This document shows, one piece after another, positions 26,359-35,147 of a stretch of 64,000 nt of DNA (the first letter of the stretch is position 1; each line of letters begins with the position of its first letter). Location: contig JAHCAW010000006.1 in assembly GCA_019634695.1 (NCBI GenBank), positions 62,001 to 126,000 of the forward strand. Reading direction: 5' to 3'. The notes beneath the pieces were generated by a model that was not told where the DNA came from, did not search any database, and saw only the letters and a list, made by a program, of their open reading frames with translations. Source of the DNA: Candidatus Sumerlaeia bacterium. GTDB taxonomy: Bacteria > Sumerlaeota > Sumerlaeia > SLMS01 > JAHLLQ01. The position numbers and the translations under genes were made by a program.

Positions 26359-29300
26359 TCAGTCCGCCACGGAGGAGATGCGCTGGAGGCTCCCCTTCAG
26401 GGCCATGCTGAAGCTGGGGCGCCGGGCGGCTTGGAGGTCCACCCCGGTGATGTCCCACTCGAAGACGGCCCGGACATCGCTGCCGGCCGGCACGCGGTCG
26501 AGCAGCACCTCGCCCAGATAGTTCGCCTCCACCTGGTCGGCGTCGCCGTAGAACCAGACGCTGACGCGTTGGGCGTCGGTCTGGCCGGCATTGCCGATCG
26601 TCGCGATCAGTTGCACGGTGCCGGGTCGGGTGCCGCGGGCGAGTTCGATGCCGCGCGGGCGCAGGTCCCAACGCGAGTGAACCGTCAGCGGCACGAGCAC
26701 GCGGTTGTTCTCCTTGTCGCCCTCGACGAGGGTCCCTTCCGAATCGACGAGGAGCTGGATGCGCGTGACGTCGCTGTTGTCGACGGGGTCCCAGCGAACG
26801 CGGAAGGGCCATGTTTCGCCGGGGGCGAGCGCGGGGATCGTGTCGTCGAGTTGGCCCGGGACGGAACGCAGCGACTGGCGGTAGGTCTGGTCGCCGTCGG
26901 CGAACAGGCCGACGCGAGCGGGGAAGGAGGCGACACTACCGATGTTCTCGACGACGCCGGAGACAAAGACCGTAAGGCCGTCGGCAAGGTGGGCGGGCTC
27001 GACACGGATGTCGGCTTGCGGGCGCAGGTCGGGCAACGAGTCGGCCCGCACGGTGCTGACCAGGCGGTTGTTGTCGCGATTGACCTCCTCGAGGTCCTCG
27101 ACGCCGCCGGTGATCTCGACGGTCAGGTCGGCGGTCATCTCGAGTTCCATGCGGACGGGGATCTCGATGCGGATGGCCTCGGCCGGTCCGACGCGACCGC
27201 CGACGCGTTCGCCGCTGATCTCGCGCCCGTCGGGATACCGGATGGTCCAATAGAGCTGGGTCATCGGCGTGCCGGACCCGGTGTTGGCAATGTAGGTTTC
27301 GAGCAGCGGCTGCCCGGTGCGGCCGCGCGCCGGCAGGAGGCGGAATGCCTGCTCGGGCAGGACGATGTCGGTGGGCTGGGCGGCGTCGCCCAGGACGAGA
27401 ATCTCGCGGACGGTGGAGCTGGGACGGGTCGGCGCGACGGAGTGCGGCGTGCGCGGCAGGACCTCGGCCTCGAGCACCCAGGCGCCCGGCGGAGCGGCGA
27501 TGCGCGTCTCGATGGTGCGGCGCTCGCCGGCGGCCAGCGGCACGACCTGCTCGGCCACCTGCTCGCGGGCGGCATCGGTGCGGCGATGCACGACCAGACG
27601 CGGCTCGGCGGCAAAGGGACTGCGGTTCTCCAGCGTCCAGGCGACGGTGCGGGCGGTGGCGGCGGGCTCCGCGGCACGGGGCTGGAAACCGGCAATGACG
27701 ACATCGGCCGGGCCGCGGTGCAGCGTCGTGCCGCCCTGATGGATCGCGCCGGCGGTGTCCCGACCCTGCACGACAACGCGGAACTCGGTGTGCCGGACGG
27801 GCAGCTCCACCTCGAGGTCGAGCGCGACGCTTGCTCCACTTGCAGGGACTTCGGTTGTGGCGAGCGTCACGCCGTCGCGCCCCTTGACGAGCGCGCGCAC
27901 GTGCTCGAGCGGCGCGGGGGAAGTGACTGTCAGCATCAGGTGACGCGGTCCGGCAGGCGCCGGCGCGAGCACCGGCGGATTGACCGCCACCTCGAGATCG
28001 CCCGTCGGCGCCGGGATCGCCAGCGTCGGGTCGCCGAGCAGCAGGTACATCTGCGAGTGATCGTCCGTCCCGCGGACGGCCTGGTAGTGCAGGCGCGACA
28101 TTTCGGAAAGCATGCCGAACTCGCGGACGTCGAGGTCGCCGAACGCGCGATAGAGTCCCTCGGCGAGGCGCTTGTGGAATTTGGCGAAGCCGGGGCCGGT
28201 CGGCACGAAGGCGCCGATCGCGCCGCCCTCGCGCACGCGCATCATGTCCTCGATGATCGTGATGTTCCATCGCGGCACCGGATAGTCGATCGCGCCGTTG
28301 TTGCACGTGAACGTGACGATGAAGGGGAGACGGTCGCCGTTGGTCAGGCGCAGGTTGTCGCTGTTCTCGCTGTCGCCGCCGAACCAGAGGCGCTGGTTGG
28401 ACCAGATGTTGGGCGAGCCGTGTCCGATGAAGGAGACGATCGCATGGCCGCTCTCGAAGGCTTCCTGGATGCGGCGGGTGACGAGCGGGCTGACCTTGAT
28501 CTCCTCGCCCTCGACGATCGCGCGCGGCAGATAGAAGTTGTCTTCCCACGGAAGCTCGGCGCTGTTGAGCAGGCGCTCGTCGATCCACGGGGCGAAGGCG
28601 GCATGGCGCACCTCGTGGGCGGCATCGTGGAACTCGCCCGGATCGGAGACGACGAAGACGCGCCCCGCCCAGTCCTGCGGCCCTTGCGCGCGATACGTGC
28701 GCGTCTTGCGCAGCACCTCGTCGGCGTCCTCGACCGAGGCGACCGACAGGCGGCCGACGAACAGGTCGGACAACTCGTCGTCGCCGACCGCCCAGGCGTA
28801 GAACGCATCGCTGGCGAACTCGGAAGCCAGCCGCGACGGCGACTGGCGGATCACGCGCGTGGGCACGTAGTTGCGCACGTCGTTGCGGGCCACACGCTGG
28901 CCGTCGCTGGTGCAGTCGCCGACAAGGATCAACGTCTCGGGGCGCCGGCCGCGCCATGCGGTCACCGCGTGCCGCACGAAGGCGCGCAGCGCGTCGCTGG
29001 ACAGTTCGCCCGCGCCGAAATCGTCATAGAGGGATTCGACGTCGATGGCGAGGACGCTGCGGCCCGTCGCGCGCAGGTCCTCGGCGAGGGCGTTGGCGTG
29101 GTCGGCGAACAGCTCGTGATGCAGCACCACGATGTCGGCGCCGTCGGGGTGATGACGCCAGTCCTGCCAGCGGCTCGCTCGAGCGGCGGGCGCGCGGACG
29201 ACGACGTCCTCCTCGATCAGCAACAGGCGCGTTTCCTCCGCAACGTGGGCGTGGATGCGGGCAACGCCGGCGTCGTCCTCGACGTGCAGGCGCACGGGAG

Positions 29301-30918
29301 CGGTCGGATCGGTGATGTCGAGCGCCATGACGCGGAAGGGTCGGAAGCCGACGGCTTGCAGCACGCGGTCGCCGCCGGCGGCATCGGTGCTGGTCAGGTT
29401 GACGTCGAGTTGTCCCTCGCGCGCCTTGAAGAGGCTGTCGGCCTCGATCTCGAGGGCGTCGAGGAAGATGGGGGGCAGGTTGCGGGCGCGGGCCGAATCG
29501 GCAACTTGAAGCGTGAAGGCGATGGTGTTGCGGTCGTGCCGCAGCAGGCCCTCGGGGATGTCGAACTCCAGGGCATCGTCGGCGGCGCGAACGGGCAGGC
29601 CGGACTCGACGACGATGCCGTTGAGTTCGACGCGCAGCGTGACCACGCCGGTCAGGCCCTTGCCGGCCGTGTACAGCAGGACCCGCCCGCGCGCGGCGGG
29701 CACCGGGTCGGGCAGCCCGTCGGTGACGAACTCATGGCGGGCGGTGCGGTCGTGCTGGAGCGGGTGCCAGACCCAGCGCATCTCGCGGATGCTGAGGAAG
29801 CTGCCGAGCTTGGTCTGGAGGGTGAGGTCCTCCTCGATGCGATAGAGGCGTCGGAAACGGTCGAGCGGCTCGGGCGCGGTCAGCGGGGCGCGTTGCGCGA
29901 ACGGCGGCGCGGGTTGCGTGCCCGGTCGCCGGCCGAGCCAATAGATGCGCTCGTCGCTTTCGGTCGAGCTGTTGCGCTGGCCCCAGAAGATGAGGCGCGC
30001 GCCGGCGGCGAAGCCGGCACCGGCCGGCCCGACGCGGATCGTGGCGACCTCCTCGCCGCGCGCCATCAGGCGCAGGTCGTCGGGATTGATCGTGCGCGGG
30101 TCGAGCCCCTGTTGGGCAAGCCAACGCCCGTCGAGCGCGTACAGGCGCGTCTCGGTGATCGGAATCTTGAGCCACGCGAAGTCGGGCGAATCCGCGGGGC
30201 GGGGCTGCCAGGTCGGCTCGCTCCAATCGTCGTCGGCCGTCGGCAGGGGAGCGGACTGGGCGTAAAGGTCGAGCGCTTCGGGATTGGCGACGGACAGGTC
30301 GAGCATCCGACGGAAACTGCGCGTGCGGTCCGTGAAGGCTTCGTCGCGCACGGCTTGTGGCTTCCATGCGGGAAAGGAGATCGCGAGGTCGAACTCGGCG
30401 ACGGCGAAGCGCTGGTTGTCGATCGTCATCGTGACGTCGGGATCGAGGCGGACGGCGAGCAGGCGCACGCGGCGCATGATGCCAAGGTCGGCGACGGTCA
30501 GCGCCTGGCGGAATCGGGCGTTCAGGCGCAGCTGGCGGAGCGGTTCGGCCTCCTCGTAGGGGACAAGCGCGCCGGTGTCGAGGTTGCGCAGGACGACGCG
30601 ACGCTCGACGACCTCAAAGTCGCCCGCCGGCGCGGCGAGCAGCCAGGCGTGCTGGCCCAGAGTCGGCTGGCCGGTCTCCAGCCGGGCCGCGATCTCGATG
30701 CGGTCGGCTGCCGACAGAACGCGCTGCGGCGCGGCCAGCAAGTGCGGCCGAGCCTCGGAGACGACCCCGTTGGGCGGAAACGCCGGCTGGGCGGCCCCAC
30801 GAGTGCCGGCGACGCCAAGCACGAGGGCAAGCAGCAGGCCACGCAGGGCAGCGGGAGGGAGGATGTTCAAGGGGTGGGAGATCCTGACATCGGAAATGGC
30901 GTGGCCGAGTGGCGCCAT
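26359..30918 (-). CDS. Giant secreted C25 (gingipain-like) cysteine protease with CARDB-type repeats
   Basis: 1519 residues. A hydrophobic signal sequence sits at about residues 25-43 (RGLLLALVLGVAGTRGAAQ), so the true start may be the TTG at 30870 rather than the ATG at 30918. Residues 60-620 are a long N-terminal region of beta-rich domains. The C25 catalytic region spans about 625-960, with His833 in VSFIGHGSPNIW and Cys872 in IVTFTCNNGAID, the His-Cys pair of gingipains. Beyond about residue 975, several Ig/CARDB-like domains follow (for example DLRPQADIRVEPAHLADG...VENIGSVASFPARVGLFADGD, and WTLENRSPFAAEP). Such proteins are exported and cut or sort surface proteins. There is no obvious C-terminal sorting signal. 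Alone on its strand. Confidence 0.88.
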   Translation of the reverse strand: MAPLGHAISDVRISHPLNILPPAALRGLLLALVLGVAGTRGAAQPAFPPNGVVSEARPHLLAAPQRVLSAADRIEIAARLETGQPTLGQHAWLLAAPAGDFEVVERRVVLRNLDTGALVPYEEAEPLRQLRLNARFRQALTVADLGIMRRVRLLAVRLDPDVTMTIDNQRFAVAEFDLAISFPAWKPQAVRDEAFTDRTRSFRRMLDLSVANPEALDLYAQSAPLPTADDDWSEPTWQPRPADSPDFAWLKIPITETRLYALDGRWLAQQGLDPRTINPDDLRLMARGEEVATIRVGPAGAGFAAGARLIFWGQRNSSTESDERIYWLGRRPGTQPAPPFAQRAPLTAPEPLDRFRRLYRIEEDLTLQTKLGSFLSIREMRWVWHPLQHDRTARHEFVTDGLPDPVPAARGRVLLYTAGKGLTGVVTLRVELNGIVVESGLPVRAADDALEFDIPEGLLRHDRNTIAFTLQVADSARARNLPPIFLDALEIEADSLFKAREGQLDVNLTSTDAAGGDRVLQAVGFRPFRVMALDITDPTAPVRLHVEDDAGVARIHAHVAEETRLLLIEEDVVVRAPAARASRWQDWRHHPDGADIVVLHHELFADHANALAEDLRATGRSVLAIDVESLYDDFGAGELSSDALRAFVRHAVTAWRGRRPETLILVGDCTSDGQRVARNDVRNYVPTRVIRQSPSRLASEFASDAFYAWAVGDDELSDLFVGRLSVASVEDADEVLRKTRTYRAQGPQDWAGRVFVVSDPGEFHDAAHEVRHAAFAPWIDERLLNSAELPWEDNFYLPRAIVEGEEIKVSPLVTRRIQEAFESGHAIVSFIGHGSPNIWSNQRLWFGGDSENSDNLRLTNGDRLPFIVTFTCNNGAIDYPVPRWNITIIEDMMRVREGGAIGAFVPTGPGFAKFHKRLAEGLYRAFGDLDVREFGMLSEMSRLHYQAVRGTDDHSQMYLLLGDPTLAIPAPTGDLEVAVNPPVLAPAPAGPRHLMLTVTSPAPLEHVRALVKGRDGVTLATTEVPASGASVALDLEVELPVRHTEFRVVVQGRDTAGAIHQGGTTLHRGPADVVIAGFQPRAAEPAATARTVAWTLENRSPFAAEPRLVVHRRTDAAREQVAEQVVPLAAGERRTIETRIAAPPGAWVLEAEVLPRTPHSVAPTRPSSTVREILVLGDAAQPTDIVLPEQAFRLLPARGRTGQPLLETYIANTGSGTPMTQLYWTIRYPDGREISGERVGGRVGPAEAIRIEIPVRMELEMTADLTVEITGGVEDLEEVNRDNNRLVSTVRADSLPDLRPQADIRVEPAHLADGLTVFVSGVVENIGSVASFPARVGLFADGDQTYRQSLRSVPGQLDDTIPALAPGETWPFRVRWDPVDNSDVTRIQLLVDSEGTLVEGDKENNRVLVPLTVHSRWDLRPRGIELARGTRPGTVQLIATIGNAGQTDAQRVSVWFYGDADQVEANYLGEVLLDRVPAGSDVRAVFEWDITGVDLQAARRPSFSMALKGSLQRISSVAD

Positions 30919-31030
30919 TGTGGGTCAGGGGAGGGCTGGACGCAACTCCGGGCTCGCAGCCCAGAGGACTCCCGGACGGGCGACGTGGTTGGCCCATGCT
31001 GGGAGCGCCCAGGCCAGCTCGGCACTCTCA

Positions 31031-31066
31031 ATGGACCCGATGGACGTCATGGACCCGATGGACGTC
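31031..31066 (+). repeat. Nonamer/18-mer array of ATGGAC units
   Basis: ATGGAC occurs at 31031, 31040, 31049 and 31058, exactly 9 bp apart. Linkers alternate CCG and GTC, so the whole is two perfect 18-bp copies. It is inverted relative to 31134-31166. Confidence 0.9.
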
Positions 31067-31095
31067 ATGACGGGGCGCCTGCCCGCCCGTCCCTT

Positions 31096-31119
31096 ACCGA
31101 TGCCCGCACCGATGCCCGC
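31096..31119 (+). repeat. 12-bp tandem duplication
   Basis: ACCGATGCCCGC twice in direct contact (31096-31107 and 31108-31119), between the two opposed nonamer blocks. Confidence 0.75.
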
Positions 31120-31133
31120 ACGGGTCCGTGCAG

Positions 31134-31166
31134 GTCCATCTCGTCCATAGGGTCCATCGTGTCCAT
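31134..31166 (-). repeat. Nonamer array of GTCCAT units, inverted to 31031
   Basis: GTCCAT at 31134, 31143, 31152 and 31161, exactly 9 bp apart, with linkers CTC, AGG and CGT. It ends 55 bp past the stop of the minus-strand SPT-like gene. Confidence 0.9.
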
Positions 31167-31221
31167 TCGACTTTGCCCGCGGCAAACGCCGCGCCGAGCT
31201 GGCCCGGGCGCTCCCGGGAGT

Positions 31222-32517
31222 TCAGCGCAACGTGTCGAGCACGCCGCTGCGTTTGCCGATGCGCTCGATCGCCTCGAGGGCGAAGGCGAGTTGCTCGCGC
31301 GTGTGGGTGGCCATGACGCTCAGGCGGATGAGCGCGCGGTTGGGCGGCGTGGCGGGCGCGACGACCGGGTTGACGAAGATGCCGGCTTCGTGGAGCGCGG
31401 CCCAGAAGCGGAAGCAGGCGATCGTGTCGCCGATCACGATCGGGATGATCGGCGTCTCGGAGTCGCCGGTGTCGAACCCCATGCGCTGGAGTTCGGACAT
31501 CAGGTAGTGGGTGTTGTCCCACAGGCGCTGGCGGCGTTCGGGTTCGTCGCGGATGATACGGATGGCGGCGCGTGCGGCGGCCACGCAGGCCGGCGCCATC
31601 GAGGCGGAGAAGATCAGCGCGCGCGCATGGTGCTTGAGGTAGTCGATGACGCAGGCGTCGCCGGCAACGAAACCGCCGATCGAGGCGACGGATTTCGAGA
31701 AGGTGCCCGCGATGAGTTCGACTTCCTCCTCGAGGCCGAAATGGCTGGCCGTGCCCTGTCCGTGGCTGCCCAGCACGCCGATGCCGTGCGCGTCGTCCAC
31801 GAGGATGCCGGCATGGTAGCGGCGGGCCAGCGCGACGATCTCGGGCAGGCGTGCCAGGTCGCCCTCCATCGAGTAGACGCCATCGACGACGATCAGCTTG
31901 CCGGTCGCGTCGTGCTGGCGCAGCACGCGCTCCAGGTTCTCCATGTCGTTGTGGCGGAACTTGTGAATCTTGCCGAAGCCGAGCCGGCAGCCGTCCATGA
32001 TCGAGGCGTGGTCCGCGCGGTCGATGAAGACATGGTCGTCCTTTCCGACCATGGCGGCGATGGCGCCCAAGTTGGCCTGCATGCCGGTGGTGAAGGTCAG
32101 CGCCGCCTCCTTGTTCATGAAGTCGGCGATTTCCTCCTCGAGCTCGATGTGAATCTTCAGGGTGCCGTTGAGGAAGCGCGAACCGGCGCACCCGCTGCCG
32201 TACTGGTCGATCGCCTTCTTGACCGCCTCCTTGACGCGCGGATCGTTCGTCAGCCCCATGTAGGAGTTGGAGCCGAGCATGAGCATGCGCCGACCGTCGA
32301 TCAGGACCTCGGTGTCCTGCGCGGACTCGATGCAGCGGAAGTAGGGATAGAGCCCGGCCTCGCGCAGCTCGTTGGCGCGGCGAAAGCGCATCGCCTTGTC
32401 GAAGATGGGGGACTGACTGCTCCGGGTGCGCCCGGCCGCCGGCACGACTTCGAAGACCTGCGCGGCGGCCTCCGGACTGGGCAAGCTGTCGGCGGACTCC
32501 AGTGCTGGATTCGTCAT
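31222..32517 (-). CDS. PLP-dependent acyl-CoA:amino-acid acyltransferase, serine-palmitoyltransferase-like
   Basis: 431 residues of the alpha-oxoamine synthase family (Kbl, BioF, HemA-ALAS, SPT). The segment [42 protein letters not shown], then [25 protein letters not shown], resembles bacterial SPT and SPT-like enzymes more than Kbl or BioF. The PLP lysine is in [13 protein letters not shown], with [11 protein letters not shown] (cofactor Asp) before it. The first 45 residues are a family-atypical extension. If SPT-like, it condenses a fatty acyl-CoA with serine, glycine or alanine, the first step of sphingolipid-like or related lipids. No ketoreductase or acyl-carrier protein is adjacent, so the substrate is open. 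Confidence 0.8.
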   Translation of the reverse strand: MTNPALESADSLPSPEAAAQVFEVVPAAGRTRSSQSPIFDKAMRFRRANELREAGLYPYFRCIESAQDTEVLIDGRRMLMLGSNSYMGLTNDPRVKEAVKKAIDQYGSGCAGSRFLNGTLKIHIELEEEIADFMNKEAALTFTTGMQANLGAIAAMVGKDDHVFIDRADHASIMDGCRLGFGKIHKFRHNDMENLERVLRQHDATGKLIVVDGVYSMEGDLARLPEIVALARRYHAGILVDDAHGIGVLGSHGQGTASHFGLEEEVELIAGTFSKSVASIGGFVAGDACVIDYLKHHARALIFSASMAPACVAAARAAIRIIRDEPERRQRLWDNTHYLMSELQRMGFDTGDSETPIIPIVIGDTIACFRFWAALHEAGIFVNPVVAPATPPNRALIRLSVMATHTREQLAFALEAIERIGKRSGVLDTLR

Positions 32518-32720
32518 CGGCTCTCGTCCCCCGTTCGAATGCCCTGGCCGGGCGTTGCCGCGCCGCGGCGTTGGCGCGATTCCATCCCCGGTCTCCAGCA
32601 CTCCGTCCCGGATTACGCGCCTGTCAGGAGAGAATCTGGTTGGACGGCGCGCCCTATCCGCAAGGCTTTTTCCCGACTTTTCCCGAATCTACGGCAAAGT
32701 CCCGGGCAACCCCTTGATTC

Positions 32721-34265
32721 CTACAGCGTCGGTTCGCCGGGTCCGTGACGCTCGTCCGAGAAGCGGTTTGCCAGCGTCTTGATCAGCCGCAACCCGACCG
32801 CCGGGTTGCAGACGACCAGCCGCTCCAGTTCCGCGGCGTTGAAGACGGCGGCCACCACCGGAGTCTGGGCCCGCACGGTCGCGGTCCGCAGCCGCCCGGT
32901 CAGCGTGGCGACCTCGCCGATGAACGCGCCCTCGTGGCCCAAAGTGGCCAGCAGCTTGCCCGCGCGCTCGACCGTCACCTTCCCCTGCAGCAGAACGTAG
33001 GCCAGATAGGAGGTGTCCCCGTCCTCGATCAGGGTCTGGTCGGCCTCGAAGCGCACCAGATGACGCGCGAAGGTGGTCTGCTTGCACATGTCGATCCAGA
33101 CCGGATCGATCAGGGCGTCGATGAGTTCGAGGCGTTCCTTCTCGCCCAAGGGAAGGCCGAGGACGTTGGCGTACTCGCGCGAGTCGAGGCCGCGTTCTCC
33201 CCGCAGGCGCCGGATGGTGGCCAGCACCTCGGCGGCGCTGCCCGGGCGTTCGTCGCGCCGCAGGCGCAGCAGGCTCATGACGGTCTGCTCGAACTCCTGC
33301 GAGCAGTCGGGCCGCAGGCGCGAGAGCCGCGGCAGGCCGAAGTCGCGTCGCTCGTCGTCGGACTCGAAGTCCTTGGCGACATCGGAGGAGGGGCTGAAGC
33401 CGGCGAAGACCGCCCAGACGGTGGCGCCGACGCCGTAGAGGTCCGACCGCATGTCGAGCGCCGACTGCTCGTCGGTCTCGCCGAACTTGTCGATGATCTC
33501 CTGCTGCTCGGCCGAACGATAGCCTACGGTGCCGAGCCCCGGAGCGGAGAGACGCCACGGGACGAGCACGCCCTGTGCGATGCCGAAGTCGGTGAGTACG
33601 AAGCCTCCGCGCCCGTCGAGGAGCACGTTGCCGGGTTTGATGTCCAGATGCAGCATCGTGACGCTGTGGGCGGCGCGAAGGGCCGAGAGCAGATCGGTGA
33701 GCAATTGCCAGCCCTGGTCTTCGGTCAGGGTGCCGAAGTACTGCCGGTTGTCGTGGATGCTGCCGGCGGGGAAGTACTGCATGACGAGGAACAGGACCGG
33801 TCCGCGCACGGCCCAATCGTAGATCTTGGGGATGCGCGGATGGTCGAGCATGAGCAACGGCTGAAGTTCGCGCCGGATGAGTCGGGCGACCTTCTCCTTG
33901 TCGGGCATGTGGAAGATCTTGACGGCGACAGTCTCCGGCGGCGCCGCCGCGTTGCCCCGTTCGCGATCCAGGCAGGTGGCGCGATAGACGGATCCGAAGG
34001 CGCCGGCGCCGAGGCGTTCGTCGAGTCGGTAGCGGTACGTGCCGCGGATTTCGTCGCCAATCAGGGGCAGGTCGTCGGTCATGGGTGTTCCGTGTGGTGG
34101 GGGATTCTGCGGCTGCTGTGCGGTGGTCGGCTCGGTGTTGGCGTCGCAGGAGGGGCGGCCGACGAGGCGCAGGGTCTCAAGCTCATGGGGCGCGACGGCG
34201 CGCGTGGGGCGTTCGCCGTCGGCGGTGGGCTCGCCGGCCGAGTCGTCGCGCGGATCGTGGGCCAT
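32721..34265 (-). CDS. Ser/Thr protein kinase with C-terminal cyclic-nucleotide-binding domain
   Basis: 514 residues, with GGAGG 8 nt before the ATG. Residues 1-68 are a disordered P/T/E-rich leader. The kinase domain (about 75-345) has the G-loop LGAGAFGSVYRA, VAVKIF (ATP lysine), LHLDIKPGNVLL (catalytic loop; HLD in place of HRD, an accepted change) and LTDFGIA (DFG), then GTVGYRSAEQQ. A linker leads to a cNMP-binding beta-roll (about 400-500): DQTLIEDGDTSYLAYVLLQGKVTVERAGK, GAFIGEVATLTGRLRTATVRA. It phosphorylates proteins, probably under control of a cyclic nucleotide or a similar small ligand; the phosphate cassette is degenerate (GEVATLTG..RTATV), so real cNMP binding needs testing. No membrane anchor. 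Divergent from plsC. Confidence 0.88.
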   Translation of the reverse strand: MAHDPRDDSAGEPTADGERPTRAVAPHELETLRLVGRPSCDANTEPTTAQQPQNPPPHGTPMTDDLPLIGDEIRGTYRYRLDERLGAGAFGSVYRATCLDRERGNAAAPPETVAVKIFHMPDKEKVARLIRRELQPLLMLDHPRIPKIYDWAVRGPVLFLVMQYFPAGSIHDNRQYFGTLTEDQGWQLLTDLLSALRAAHSVTMLHLDIKPGNVLLDGRGGFVLTDFGIAQGVLVPWRLSAPGLGTVGYRSAEQQEIIDKFGETDEQSALDMRSDLYGVGATVWAVFAGFSPSSDVAKDFESDDERRDFGLPRLSRLRPDCSQEFEQTVMSLLRLRRDERPGSAAEVLATIRRLRGERGLDSREYANVLGLPLGEKERLELIDALIDPVWIDMCKQTTFARHLVRFEADQTLIEDGDTSYLAYVLLQGKVTVERAGKLLATLGHEGAFIGEVATLTGRLRTATVRAQTPVVAAVFNAAELERLVVCNPAVGLRLIKTLANRFSDERHGPGEPTL

Positions 34266-34432
34266 CGGGGGACCTCCACGGGGTCGCCGAACGCTGCGTG
34301 AGGATTCCACTGAAGCGGCGGCGTCGGGCGGGTGCAAGTGCAGCCTGCACGGAGACGCGAGTCTGCTTGCGACCGGTGGCGCGGGCGTGATTGCTGACGG
34401 GCCTACGCTTCGGAGCGTTGGGGACTTCCTGC

Positions 34433-35059
34433 ATGCTGGCACGGCTGTTCTACTGCTTCTGCGCACTGACGGTTCGGATACTCGCGACGATCGTGTTCCG
34501 TTTCACGACGTCGGGGGTCGGCCGTGTGCCGCGCAAGGGCCCGCTGCTGGTGGTGTGCAATCACGCGAGTAACTTCGACCCGCCGCTGGTGGCGGGGGGC
34601 GTGCTGCGCGTGCGGCAGGTGCGATTCTTGGCGAAGAAAGAACTGTGGAAAAGTCGGTTTCTCGGCGGCCTGGTCGGTGCGCTGGGAGCGTTTCCAGTGG
34701 ACCGCTCGTCGGCGGGCGACCGTCAGGCGATCGCGGCCTCGGTGGAGATCCTGCGCCGCGGCGAGGCACTGCTCGTCTTCCCGGAGGGCACGCGCACGGT
34801 CGACGGCAACTTGCAGGTCTTTCGCGAGGGCGCGGCGCGTCTGGCGTTGATGGTGCCCGGCACGCGCATTGTCCCCTTGCGCCTGACCGGCACGTTTGAA
34901 GCGTGGGGCAAGGGCAGGACGTTCCCCCGCCCGGTGCGCGTGCGCTTGCACGTCGGCGAATCCTTCGATCCGCGAGACCTCGCAACCCCGGAACTGGACA
35001 GAAAATCCTTGTATCGCGCCGTCACGACCGAGATGGTGACGCGCATTTCGAAACTGTGA
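34433..35059 (+). CDS. plsC: 1-acyl-sn-glycerol-3-phosphate acyltransferase
   Basis: 208 residues. Hydrophobic N-terminus (LARLFYCFCALTVRILATIVF), then the acyltransferase boxes: catalytic NHASNFD (HX4D) at about residues 44-50, FPVDRSS and LLVFPEGTRT. It adds the second acyl chain to lysophosphatidic acid at the inner membrane. 88 bp upstream of rpsA, on the same strand; a plsC-rpsA (often cmk-plsC-rpsA) neighbourhood is common. No cmk gene is seen here; the divergent neighbour is a kinase of another family. Confidence 0.9.
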   Translation: MLARLFYCFCALTVRILATIVFRFTTSGVGRVPRKGPLLVVCNHASNFDPPLVAGGVLRVRQVRFLAKKELWKSRFLGGLVGALGAFPVDRSSAGDRQAIAASVEILRRGEALLVFPEGTRTVDGNLQVFREGAARLALMVPGTRIVPLRLTGTFEAWGKGRTFPRPVRVRLHVGESFDPRDLATPELDRKSLYRAVTTEMVTRISKL

Positions 35060-35147
35060 ACCGGACACGTCCGACACGCGATCGCCCCCGGCGGCGTCGC
35101 ACTCCCAACCGAAACCAGCCGAACGGCAGCCCAGGAGAGTCCTTGCA

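Larger units (their letters stand above)
30919..31221. other. 303-bp gene-free region made largely of short-period repeats
   Basis: It lies downstream of the SPT-like gene and upstream of the C25 protease, both on the minus strand. It holds the nonamer blocks at 31031-31066 and 31134-31166 and a 12-bp tandem duplication at 31096-31119. The remainder has no recognisable gene. Confidence 0.65.

Noticed and set aside
31031-31166. CRISPR array
   Set aside because: Period is 9 bp with no unique spacers of 25-40 bp and no cas genes.
26254-32748. A 2164-codon plus-strand frame opposite the C25 protease and SPT-like genes
   Set aside because: It mirrors the minus-strand genes through codon structure in GC-rich DNA, has no signal peptide or known motif, and consists of low-complexity A/G/R/D/V runs.
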